Shown here piece after piece: positions 1-6,246 of a DNA stretch of 7,578 nucleotides (the first letter of the stretch is position 1; every line of letters begins with the position of its first letter). This DNA is from an uncultured Alphaproteobacteria bacterium. GTDB taxonomy: Bacteria; Pseudomonadota; Alphaproteobacteria; Puniceispirillales; Puniceispirillaceae. The stretch lies in assembly GCA_913042065.1 (NCBI GenBank), contig CAJWKB010000038.1, forward strand, positions 1 to 7,578. Reading direction: 5' to 3'. The notes beneath the pieces were generated by a model. It was not told where the DNA came from. It made no database searches and worked only from the letters and a program-made list of their open reading frames with translations. The translations under genes were made by a program, and so were the position numbers.

Positions 1-146
1 CCGCCCCCGGGCATCGGCGAGATGAACAGGACAAACAGAGCAACAAAAGCCAACAGCGCAACTCCAAGTCGGTTGCGCAGTTCGGTTAGATGACCGATTA
101 GTGACATCTGTCCTCCGTCAGCCTCTGTCTCTGGCTTGTCGTTCAT
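1..146 (-). CDS. tatC: Sec-independent protein translocase TatC, N-terminal fragment (3' end cut by window edge)
   Basis: TatC is the multi-spanning inner-membrane component that, with TatB, recognises twin-arginine signal peptides. Only the first ~48 residues are in the window; the rest lies before base 1. The frame reads SLIGHLTELRNRLGVALL followed by a hydrophobic stretch, matching the cytosolic N-terminus (HLxELRxR, with the conserved Glu) and first transmembrane helix of TatC. The start is ambiguous. ATG at 146 gives MNDKPETEADGGQ before the conserved block, the acidic lead-in usual in this family. ATG at 107 begins right at MSLIGHL and has a strong GGAGGA at 111-116, three bases upstream. 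ATG at 155 is also in frame. All three starts lie downstream of the tatB stop. I favour 146 on protein resemblance, but 107 has the better ribosome site. It is the third gene of a tatABC cluster. Identity is sure from the motif and the neighbours. Confidence 0.9.
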   Translation of the reverse strand, partial: MNDKPETEADGGQMSLIGHLTELRNRLGVALLAFVALFVLFISPMPGG

Positions 147-160
147 CTTTGCCATCTTGT

Positions 161-589
161 CTAGCTTTTCGCCTTGTCGGCGGTGGGTTTAGCAGGTACC
201 TGCTCGGGCGTTTTGGTCACCGCTGCTATTTCATCACCTGCTTCCTTGGCGATAACTCTAATGCCTTTAACTTCATCACTAGTGGTATCCTTGCCAATAC
301 TTTCTTTCAAACTGCCAACAATCTCACTGGTTCCACCTGACGGATCAATCGCGTTTGCGATTTCGTCAAGATTTCCTGTCTTTGCCTGATCAAGCGTTTT
401 TTTCAGATCAGCCATATCTGCTTCGTTCGCAAGATCCGTCATGCTGTTGGTGAATTCATTGGCGGCGCGCCTAATCTGGCGCATAATGCTCGTAAATCCC
501 CGCAACATTTTAGGTAACTCTTTTGGGCCAACGACCATAACAAGGACGAAGGCTACAACGAGAAATTCCCATCCACCGATATCGAGCAT
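161..589 (-). CDS. tatB: Sec-independent protein translocase TatB
   Basis: TatB pairs with TatC to form the twin-arginine signal-peptide receptor in the inner membrane. The 142-residue product has the family plan: a short periplasmic N-terminus (MLDIG), one transmembrane helix at about residues 5-21 with Glu8 after Trp7, a Gly21-Pro22 hinge, then an amphipathic helix (about 23-46, KELPKMLRGF onward) and a long charged, low-complexity cytoplasmic tail rich in Asp, Lys, Thr and Ala. The MxDIG start and Glu8 separate it from TatA, which begins differently and is encoded just upstream. It starts 16 bases after the tatA stop, with only a weak AGAGAC ribosome site, so translation probably depends partly on coupling to tatA. 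The tail is poorly conserved in the family and I assign it no function. Length is ordinary for alphaproteobacterial TatB. Confidence 0.95.
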   Translation of the reverse strand: MLDIGGWEFLVVAFVLVMVVGPKELPKMLRGFTSIMRQIRRAANEFTNSMTDLANEADMADLKKTLDQAKTGNLDEIANAIDPSGGTSEIVGSLKESIGKDTTSDEVKGIRVIAKEAGDEIAAVTKTPEQVPAKPTADKAKS

Positions 590-605
590 GAGGCGTCTCT
601 ACCGG

Positions 606-932
606 TTATTTTTTAGCAGCAGATTTTTTGCTGGCTTTTTTAGAAGCGGCTTTTTTTGCAGTTGTTTTCTTTGGAGTGGCCTTCTTTGTCGCTTTCTTAG
701 CTGGTGCCTTTTTCTTCATAGCTTTCTCGGCTACTGGTGCTGCCTCAATAACCTCGACTTCAGTGTCGGTTTCGGCTTCTAACTCGCCCTCATCGCCCTT
801 AAGGCCGGTTTTGAATTTGCGCAGGCCTTTTCCAAAATCTCCCATGATTGCGGACACTTTACCGCGGCCACCAAACAACAACAAAACAACGGCTAGTATA
901 ACAATCCATTGCAATGGGCTCATAAAACTCAT
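606..932 (-). CDS. tatA: Sec-independent protein translocase TatA with long Lys/Ala-rich C-terminal tail
   Basis: TatA multimers form the transport-competent pore or weakened membrane patch of the twin-arginine pathway. The 108-residue product starts MSFMSPLQWIVILAVV; the transmembrane helix spans about residues 7-20, the FGGRGK hinge is at 20-25, and the amphipathic helix with MGDFGKGLRKF is at 30-40. An acidic stretch follows (about 47-62), then an unusual basic tail (71-108) with 17 Lys in 38 residues, arranged as KK pairs every 4-5 residues between Ala, Ser and Thr. Most TatA proteins are shorter and lack such a histone-H1-like tail. The frame is open further upstream to 1022, but ATG at 932 has a clean GAGGAAA at 937-943 and puts the conserved region at the N-terminus, as the family requires; ATG at 923 (residue 4) is an alternative. 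The last third contains A6 and A7 runs on the coding strand. First gene of tatABC. Confidence 0.95.
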   Translation of the reverse strand: MSFMSPLQWIVILAVVLLLFGGRGKVSAIMGDFGKGLRKFKTGLKGDEGELEAETDTEVEVIEAAPVAEKAMKKKAPAKKATKKATPKKTTAKKAASKKASKKSAAKK

Positions 933-936
933 GGCA

Positions 937-943
937 TTTCCTC
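937..943 (-). promoter_or_regulatory. Ribosome binding site deciding the tatA start
   Basis: Reads GAGGAAA on the minus strand, with four bases between it and the ATG at 932 (seven from the GAGG core). It supports 932 over the upstream starts allowed by the longer open frame, which would add about 30 residues unlike any TatA N-terminus. Confidence 0.75.
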
Positions 944-990
944 TAAAACTTTTAAGTATACGACGATCATGCTTTTCGATCGACGCTCCG

Positions 991-1019
991 ACTATAAACA
1001 GGCAATAGGAGGAGAACAA
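991..1019 (-). promoter_or_regulatory. Candidate promoter for the tatABC cluster
   Basis: On the minus strand TTGTTC (1014-1019) and TATAGT (991-996) are 17 bases apart, a permissible sigma70-type pair with a good -10 and a poor -35 (only TTG matches). A second -10-like hexamer, TATACT at 955-960, is closer to tatA but has no recognisable -35. The gap of 170 bases, the largest inside the gene block, makes a promoter here plausible. The call rests on eye matching only. Confidence 0.3.
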
Positions 1020-1028
1020 CAACTCCTT

Positions 1029-1061
1029 GCAAAAACACGTGGCAGTCCTCTATGTTTTTGC
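1029..1061 (-). terminator. Possible terminator or hairpin after the ABC ATPase gene
   Basis: GCAAAAACA at 1029-1037 and TGTTTTTGC at 1053-1061 form a perfect 9-base inverted repeat with a 15-base loop, 41 bases past the stop of the ABC ATPase gene. The stem is A/T-rich and no separate T-tract follows on the minus strand, so it would be a weak intrinsic terminator at best. It may instead attenuate read-through into tatA or stabilise an mRNA end. Its place between the two gene groups supports a regulatory role. Confidence 0.35.
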
Positions 1062-1102
1062 CGAATTTAGCCTGTCTGTTGCGTGCTGCTGTGATGGCAT
1101 CT

Positions 1103-2143
1103 TCAGTTTGCGGCGAAGACAAAAGCCTGATCAGCATCGACACTGATACGGACACGCGCTCCTTCGCTAAAAGAATTTAACCCAGGAAGCCGCGCATGTA
1201 GATGCAATTCATCGGTGCCGGTGGGAACTGACAGATGGATCAGTGATGCGCGTCCTAGAAGGCGTGCCTCCATCACCACTGCATTTGCCTCAACGCTGCT
1301 GTCTAACTCGATCCGCAATGCCTCATAGCGGATGACGATGCTGGCAAGATCACCCTCTTCCATTTTGGCCGGTGCATTGAATTTTCCAAGTGGTGTCTCA
1401 ATTCTGCCATTGCGTACTATGCCATTGACGCGGTTTACCTCGCCAAAAAATTCAGCGACGAAAGCGCTATTTGGCTGGCAGTAGAGATTGACCGGGCGTC
1501 CAGTCTGCGTCACCGTGCCATCGCGGAGAACAACAATACGATCTGACATGAACATAGCCTCCTCGGCGTCATGCGTGACCATCAGCACTGCGGTTTTTGT
1601 TGCCTTCAACACATGCAGCATCTGATCGCGGATGCGCTCACGCAGGCGGCTGTCAAGCCCGGCATAGGGTTCATCAAGCAGAATCACTGACGGTTTTGGC
1701 GCTAATGCTCGGGCTAGCGCCACGCGCTGCTGCTGACCACCAGACAGTTCATGCGGATAGGAATCAGCTAGTTCTTGAATATTGACCTCGGCTAGAACAT
1801 CCAGTGCACGTCGTGTGGCCAAACTACCCTTTTCTGGTAGACCAAAGACAACATTCTCAATTACTTTTAAATGTGGAAAAAGCGCATAGTCCTGAAACAT
1901 AAAACCGACACCGCGCTTTTCCGGAGGTGTCATTAGTGCTGCGTCCGATACCCGCTTGCCATCAAGCCAGATTTCACCAGCCAGCGGCCTTTCAAGCCCA
2001 GCGGCAAGGCGCAGCAAAGTAGTTTTACCACATCCCGACGGGCCGAGCAGCGTAACAACATCACCTGCATTTACGGAGAAGCTGACGTCATTTACTGATG
2101 GCGTGCTGTCATAGGCATGGGTGATGTGGCTAAACTCAAGCAT
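1103..2143 (-). CDS. FbpC-like ABC transporter ATP-binding protein (orphan in this window)
   Basis: Cytoplasmic ATPase of an importer-type ABC system; 346 residues from ATG 2143. All nucleotide-binding motifs are intact: Walker A GPSGCGKTT (34-42), Q-loop in FQDYALFPH (Q84), signature LSGGQ (133-137), Walker B VILLDE (153-158), D-loop GLD (162-164) and H-loop His191. A C-terminal TOBE-like beta domain follows (about 265-346). The length and the PHELSGGQQQR, LDEP and terminal FVFAAN features resemble FbpC ferric-iron ATPases, but polyamine, thiamine, sulfate or molybdate ATPases share this architecture, so the substrate is unassigned. The open frame reaches 2182; 2143 is preferred because MLEFSHITHAY starts the family domain and GGGGAGG lies six bases upstream. 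It overlaps the end of scpB by 8 bases, implying translational coupling. No permease or binding-protein gene is adjacent, so its partners must be elsewhere. Its placement between scpB and tatA is unusual. Confidence 0.93.
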   Translation of the reverse strand: MLEFSHITHAYDSTPSVNDVSFSVNAGDVVTLLGPSGCGKTTLLRLAAGLERPLAGEIWLDGKRVSDAALMTPPEKRGVGFMFQDYALFPHLKVIENVVFGLPEKGSLATRRALDVLAEVNIQELADSYPHELSGGQQQRVALARALAPKPSVILLDEPYAGLDSRLRERIRDQMLHVLKATKTAVLMVTHDAEEAMFMSDRIVVLRDGTVTQTGRPVNLYCQPNSAFVAEFFGEVNRVNGIVRNGRIETPLGKFNAPAKMEEGDLASIVIRYEALRIELDSSVEANAVVMEARLLGRASLIHLSVPTGTDELHLHARLPGLNSFSEGARVRISVDADQAFVFAAN

Positions 2144-2855
2144 CTGCTGCCTCCCCGTCGTGATCCTCGTCCGAATGGACATCTGGTCTTACACTCAATC
2201 CCTGCTCGACCATGGCTCCTTTCATCAGCTGGTCATCCAACAGGTTATCGCCTTCTTTGTTAGGATCATCAGCGTGATTTGTTACTGGGCTATCGATCAG
2301 TGCACCAAGTATCTGTCCTTTGCGTAGCAGGCCCGCCGACCTCAGTTCATCGAGTCCGGGCAAATCGGTGATATCGTCGAGGCCAAAATGATCCAGAAAA
2401 GTTGGGCTTGTTCCCCAGGTCAGGGGCCGACCCGGTGTCCGCCGCCGGCCGCGTGGTTTAATCCATGTCACTTCAAGTAGAATATCCATCGTTCCCTTGG
2501 ATAGGCTGATCCCGCGAATTTCCTCGATCTCTGCACGGGTGATCGGTTGGTGGTAGGCAATGATTGCCAGAACTTCAAGCGCAGCTCGCGATAGCGGGCG
2601 TTCAATCTGTTTGTGCTGGTTCAACCGTTCAGCTATTTCGGCACGCGTTCGAAAGGCCCAGCCATCTCCAACACGCCGCAGTTCAATACCACAACTTGCA
2701 TCAAATCGCTGCCGGATCAAATCGATGATCTCAGCCATGTCCTGCTCGTCAGGAATATGATGCCGTAATTCGCGTTCGCGCACGGGCTTATCGGCGGCAA
2801 AAATGATCGCCTCCACCGTCGCGGCATAGCCCATCAACATTGTCTGTTCGGTCAT
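2136..2855 (-). CDS. scpB: Segregation and condensation protein ScpB
   Basis: ScpB dimers bind the ScpA kleisin and complete the SMC-ScpAB complex that organises and segregates the chromosome. The 239-residue product has two winged-helix domains: the first at about residues 10-85 (VEAIIFAADKPV near its start), the second at about 88-177, with the family blocks LEVLAIIAYHQPITRAEIE, the signature RGRRRTPGRP (135-144), WGTSPTFLDHFGL and DLPGLDEL. After about residue 186 comes a ~50-residue acidic, low-complexity tail with no recognisable fold; such tails vary among ScpB proteins. Its ATG shares the ATGA of the scpA stop (4-base overlap), with AAGGA a few bases upstream inside scpA, the classic arrangement for making two partner subunits together. 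Met6 and Met8 are alternative starts. Its own end overlaps the ABC ATPase start by 8 bases. Confidence 0.96.
   Translation of the reverse strand: MTEQTMLMGYAATVEAIIFAADKPVRERELRHHIPDEQDMAEIIDLIRQRFDASCGIELRRVGDGWAFRTRAEIAERLNQHKQIERPLSRAALEVLAIIAYHQPITRAEIEEIRGISLSKGTMDILLEVTWIKPRGRRRTPGRPLTWGTSPTFLDHFGLDDITDLPGLDELRSAGLLRKGQILGALIDSPVTNHADDPNKEGDNLLDDQLMKGAMVEQGLSVRPDVHSDEDHDGEAADA
2150..2156 (-). promoter_or_regulatory. Ribosome binding site of the ABC ATPase, inside scpB
   Basis: Reads GGGGAGG on the minus strand, six bases before ATG 2143 and within the codons for the last residues of ScpB. It decides the start at 2143 over the ATG at 2182, and shows how translation of the ATPase can be coupled to that of ScpB. 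Confidence 0.75.
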
Positions 2856-3640
2856 GACGCATCCTTAGGTTTAATATAGAGCGGCGCAAAATGCGCATCT
2901 TGACGTAATTTTAGCAGTCCATCACGAGCGAGTTCAAGCGATGCAACAAAATGCGATGCAGTTGCCGAACGCCGGTCCATTGGCGCTAGTAGATTGGGTG
3001 GTAGGAATTTTTCTAGCGTTGTCCAGTCAGGCATATTTCCAACCAGATGCCGGAGACGCTTTGCCGCCTCCTCGACAGAAAATAATTTTGTCGCGGCTAT
3101 TGTCAGCGTTTCATTTTCTAGCCCAGACTGGATGTCACCATAACAGGCCAGTAAATCATACAGGCTTGCTTGCCAAACCGCCTCGTTGGTGATGTTGAAT
3201 TGTTCGGCCATTCCGCGTGCAAAGCGCTGCTGGCCAAGCCGAGGCAGCGAGATCAGCCGTTTCGCAGCTTGTTGCATTGCTTCAAGGCGCGCCAATTGAT
3301 AGCGGAGCGCATCGGCCATATCGACGATTTCCTCATCCTGTTCCGGCCCCGGGTCGGGCAGCAGTAGGCGCGATTTTAAATAGGCAAGCCACGCTGCCAT
3401 CACTAAATAATCGGCGGCGACCTCCAGATCTAACTGGTGGGCGCTGCTGATAAAATTCAGGTATTGCTCGGCTAGTGGTAAGATCGAGATCTGTTTTAGA
3501 TCAACCTTCTGATCACGAGCTAATGAGAGAAGCAAATCGATTGGTCCCTCAAACCCTTCGAGATTCACAAATAGCGCTAGCTGCTCGTCATCCTGACGAC
3601 GGATATCAACCTCGAAATTTTCGTCGTCTGGCTTCGTCAT
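2852..3640 (-). CDS. scpA: Segregation and condensation protein ScpA (kleisin)
   Basis: ScpA is the kleisin that bridges SMC heads and recruits ScpB. The 262-residue product has the family layout. The N-terminal SMC-neck-binding helical block (about 27-63) reads LEGFEGPIDLLLSLARDQK, then ISILPLAEQYLNFI. The following helix, ADYLVMAAWLAYLKSRLLLP (77-96), is highly typical. A more variable ScpB-binding middle comes next. The C-terminal winged helix (about 222-258) ends in the familiar ELARDGLLKLRQDAHFAPLYIK pattern. The start ATG overlaps the stop of the SPOR gene by 4 bases (ATGA), and the end overlaps scpB in the same way, so three genes are translationally linked. In most alphaproteobacteria a nagZ gene sits directly before scpA; here there is none. 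Confidence 0.96.
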   Translation of the reverse strand: MTKPDDENFEVDIRRQDDEQLALFVNLEGFEGPIDLLLSLARDQKVDLKQISILPLAEQYLNFISSAHQLDLEVAADYLVMAAWLAYLKSRLLLPDPGPEQDEEIVDMADALRYQLARLEAMQQAAKRLISLPRLGQQRFARGMAEQFNITNEAVWQASLYDLLACYGDIQSGLENETLTIAATKLFSVEEAAKRLRHLVGNMPDWTTLEKFLPPNLLAPMDRRSATASHFVASLELARDGLLKLRQDAHFAPLYIKPKDAS

Positions 3641-4506
3641 TGGCTTGGTGAGGTGAATTTACGCAAAATGCAATCCTGGCCGGCGCGTTTCAGCGACGCA
3701 CAGATGGTGTCGGCGGCTTCCCGAGGCAGCGGTTCTGAAACAACGCGCCAAAAGGTAACATTTTCGCCAGAATCGACGCGTATCGTCCCTAATGTCGCGC
3801 CTTGCAATCGCTTTTCATGTTTTTTCAACAGCAAGCCGGCCTGTTCGGCGGCGACATCCTCTTTTCGAAACGCGGCAAGCTGTATCATGTAGGTGGGATC
3901 GTTCGGGTTGGTCGTAACACGTGATGTCGTGATAGGCTTGCTTGCCGGTTTTGTCGGCTTTGGTGCTGCAACAATGTTTTTCGCGGGCTTTTTGGTTGAT
4001 AGCTCGGCCGGTACGGCATCTCTGGATACCGTGCCGCTGGCCTGAATACCGCTTTTTTCCAACTGTGTTGCTTTATCATTATCCAGTGACGGTTTGACGG
4101 TTGTTTTGTTATCTGTCTTGGTATCTACCGTATCGTTTTTTTTACTACCGTTTTCGTCGGCCACCACAGCCTCTGGCTTAGGTTCCGCCTCAACAGTGAC
4201 AGGTGGTAATTCCGGCGCACCCGAGGGTGGCAACAGAGTTTCGACCTCCTCGGTCTTTAGCGTTAGATCATCCAACATTTTCATCACCTGAGATCCCTGA
4301 TTGGTTATGATCTTTCCGCCTGGGTCTGCAGGCTTCGTCTTAAATGGTCCTTCTTCTGCGCGGATCATGACAATATCCGTCGTTCTCTGCGGCATCAGTG
4401 CTGGTAGATACAAATAAGCCGCGCCGGCCGCAGCCGCAATCAGTAGGCTCAGTAACGACAATGCCAGCCAGTTTATGCCAGAATTCTTGTCTTCGTCGGT
4501 GGTCAT
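3637..4506 (-). CDS. SPOR domain-containing bitopic inner-membrane protein
   Basis: SPOR domains bind peptidoglycan strands stripped of stem peptides and bring proteins to the division septum. The 289-residue product has a short hydrophilic cytoplasmic N-terminus, one transmembrane segment (about 14-36), a membrane-proximal motif MIRAEEGPFKTKPADPGG (47-64), a long low-complexity periplasmic linker rich in Lys, Thr, Pro, Ala and Asp (about 80-203), and a C-terminal SPOR domain (about 204-285, starting YMIQLAAFRKEDVAAEQ and including TFWRVVSEPL). The pre-linker motif is shared with other alphaproteobacterial SPOR proteins at this locus, but the usual VYERL-like ending is changed here to VMKML. 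AGGAGA at 4511-4516, partly over the argS stop, serves as ribosome site. It starts 8 bases after argS and overlaps scpA by 4. Exact partners are unknown; an envelope or division role is inferred from the domain. Confidence 0.9.
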   Translation of the reverse strand: MTTDEDKNSGINWLALSLLSLLIAAAAGAAYLYLPALMPQRTTDIVMIRAEEGPFKTKPADPGGKIITNQGSQVMKMLDDLTLKTEEVETLLPPSGAPELPPVTVEAEPKPEAVVADENGSKKNDTVDTKTDNKTTVKPSLDNDKATQLEKSGIQASGTVSRDAVPAELSTKKPAKNIVAAPKPTKPASKPITTSRVTTNPNDPTYMIQLAAFRKEDVAAEQAGLLLKKHEKRLQGATLGTIRVDSGENVTFWRVVSEPLPREAADTICASLKRAGQDCILRKFTSPSQ

Positions 4507-4514
4507 CTTATCTC

Positions 4515-6236
4515 CTACATCTCTTCTTTTGCCGGGATTGCTAGCACGCCAAGGCCTGATCTAATCACCGTTGCAGTGGCTTTGACAAGGCACAGCCGCG
4601 CCGCCGTCAGCTCCGTATCACCATCAAGAATGAACCGAAGTGTCGGATCCTCACGCCCAGCAGTCCAAAGCGAATGAAAGGCGCTTGCCAGATCCATCAA
4701 ATAAAATGCGATGCGGTGCGGTTCATGCGTGCTTGCTGCCGATACCACCATCCGTGGCCAGCTGACTAGCAACTTGATTAGCGCCAATTCCGCTGGTGCG
4801 GTCAATCGTTCAAGGCTGGCCTCCTCCGGCACCTCACTCTTCTGACGCAGAACCGAACAGCATCTAGCATGCGCATACTGCACATAGAAAACAGGATTAT
4901 CGCGCGATTGTTCAGTCACTTTCGCATAGTCGAAATCGAGTGTTTGATCACTGCGCCGGGTGAGCATGATGAACCGGATGACATCTGCACCAACAGCGTT
5001 AATCACGTCACTAACCGTGACAAAATTGCCGGCCCGTTTGGACATTTTTACAGGTTTGCCATTTTCCATCAAATTGACCAGCTGGCAAAGCTTTATGTCC
5101 AACATATTCCTTTGGCCAGACAGTGCCTCGACAGCGGCCATCATGCGTTTAACATAGCCGCCATGATCGGCGCCAAAGATGTTTATCAGCGTACCCCCGG
5201 TGCGCTCTAGCTTGTCCAGATGATATGCGATGTCTGAGGAAAAATAGGTCCAGCCACCATCTGATTTCTGCAAAGGCCGGTCGGTGTCATCTCCAAATGC
5301 CGTCGCCCTAAACAGCAACTGCTCACGCGGCTCCCAATCCTCAGGCTCTTTGCCCTTCGGTGGATCGAGAACACCACGATAGAGATGGCCATCCCGCTGC
5401 AGCTTGTCCATTGCTGCCTGAACCGCGCCGTTCTCGATAAGTGCCCGTTCGGATGAGAATACATCCATCTGGATACCCAGCCCTAAAAGATCATCGCGGA
5501 TCAGAGCCATCATCGCATCGATTGCAAATGTTCGTATCGGTGCCAGCCATTCTTCCTCATCCTGCGCCAGATAGCGATCCCCATCACGCGCCACCAGTGC
5601 CAAGCCAACCTCCTGCAGATAGGCACCGGGATAGAGCCCTGACGGAATCTCGCCAATTGCCTCGCCATGTGCCTCGCGATACCGGAAATAGACCGATCGC
5701 GCCAATGTATCGACCTGTCCACCGGCGTCATTGGTGTAATATTCGCGCACCACGCTCCAGCCGCTGAATTCAAGTAGCCCGGCGAGAGCATCGCCAAGAA
5801 CAGCACCCCGGGCATGCGCTGCATGTAGTGGCCCTGTCGGGTTCGCCGAAACATATTCGACGTTTACTGATTTGCCAGCGCCACTGTCATTACTTCCATA
5901 GCGGCCACCAACTGTCACAATGGTGCGCAGCTCCGCCGTCCACAGCCGCGGCTCCACAGTGATATTGATAAAGCCCGGTCCAGCGATGTCGACCGCTGTT
6001 ACACCGTCACACCCCTCTAGACGCGTGGCGATCAGTTCAGCTAGATCTTGCGGCCTCATCCCAACTTGCTTGGCTAGAACCATGGCTGCGTTGCAGGCGA
6101 TGTCACCATGCGATGGGTCACGCGGCAATTCGAATACAACCTTGCTAGTATTAGCCATTTCTGGAATCGTACCAACAACTTTGAGTTCCTCAAAAATTGC
6201 TTCAAATTCAAGTTGAAAATAATTGAAAATGTTCAT
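4515..6236 (-). CDS. argS: Arginyl-tRNA synthetase
   Basis: Class I synthetase that charges tRNA-Arg in the cytoplasm; 573 residues, normal length. The N-terminal tRNA D-loop recognition domain (about 1-110, with FELPRDPSHGDIACNAAMVLAK) precedes the Rossmann fold. The HIGH signature sits in ANPTGPLHAAHARGA as HAAH (138-141), an Ala replacing the usual Gly. Further catalytic-domain blocks are YYTNDAGGQ (166-174), SSDIAYHLDKLER and GADHGGYVKRM. KMSKR is intact (397-401), followed by AGNFVTV. The C-terminal anticodon-binding DALR domain runs from about 450 (DNPVFYVQYAHAR) to the end. MNIF at 6236 fits the family N-terminus, although the only upstream sequence is the A/T-rich end of dgt with no clear Shine-Dalgarno, so initiation may depend on coupling to dgt 10 bases upstream. 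The frame is uninterrupted and looks functional. Confidence 0.97.
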   Translation of the reverse strand: MNIFNYFQLEFEAIFEELKVVGTIPEMANTSKVVFELPRDPSHGDIACNAAMVLAKQVGMRPQDLAELIATRLEGCDGVTAVDIAGPGFINITVEPRLWTAELRTIVTVGGRYGSNDSGAGKSVNVEYVSANPTGPLHAAHARGAVLGDALAGLLEFSGWSVVREYYTNDAGGQVDTLARSVYFRYREAHGEAIGEIPSGLYPGAYLQEVGLALVARDGDRYLAQDEEEWLAPIRTFAIDAMMALIRDDLLGLGIQMDVFSSERALIENGAVQAAMDKLQRDGHLYRGVLDPPKGKEPEDWEPREQLLFRATAFGDDTDRPLQKSDGGWTYFSSDIAYHLDKLERTGGTLINIFGADHGGYVKRMMAAVEALSGQRNMLDIKLCQLVNLMENGKPVKMSKRAGNFVTVSDVINAVGADVIRFIMLTRRSDQTLDFDYAKVTEQSRDNPVFYVQYAHARCCSVLRQKSEVPEEASLERLTAPAELALIKLLVSWPRMVVSAASTHEPHRIAFYLMDLASAFHSLWTAGREDPTLRFILDGDTELTAARLCLVKATATVIRSGLGVLAIPAKEEM

Positions 6237-6246
6237 AAATTAACTG

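Noticed and set aside
589..620. TatA-TatB fusion through slippage at the A6 run before the tatA stop
   Set aside because: The tatB frame has a TAG at 601-599 just before the tatB ATG, so slippage could not produce a fusion.
628..1008. Plus-strand open frame of 126 residues opposite tatA
   Set aside because: It is the complement of the Lys/Ala-rich tail and gives a Phe/Ala-rich peptide by base composition alone; tatA is clearly the real gene.
606..1022. Longer TatA starting at 1022
   Set aside because: The extra 30 residues are unlike any TatA N-terminus and the ribosome site supports 932.
4869..5210. Plus-strand open frame of 113 residues opposite argS
   Set aside because: It lies wholly within the well-conserved ArgRS catalytic region on the other strand and shows no domain features of its own.
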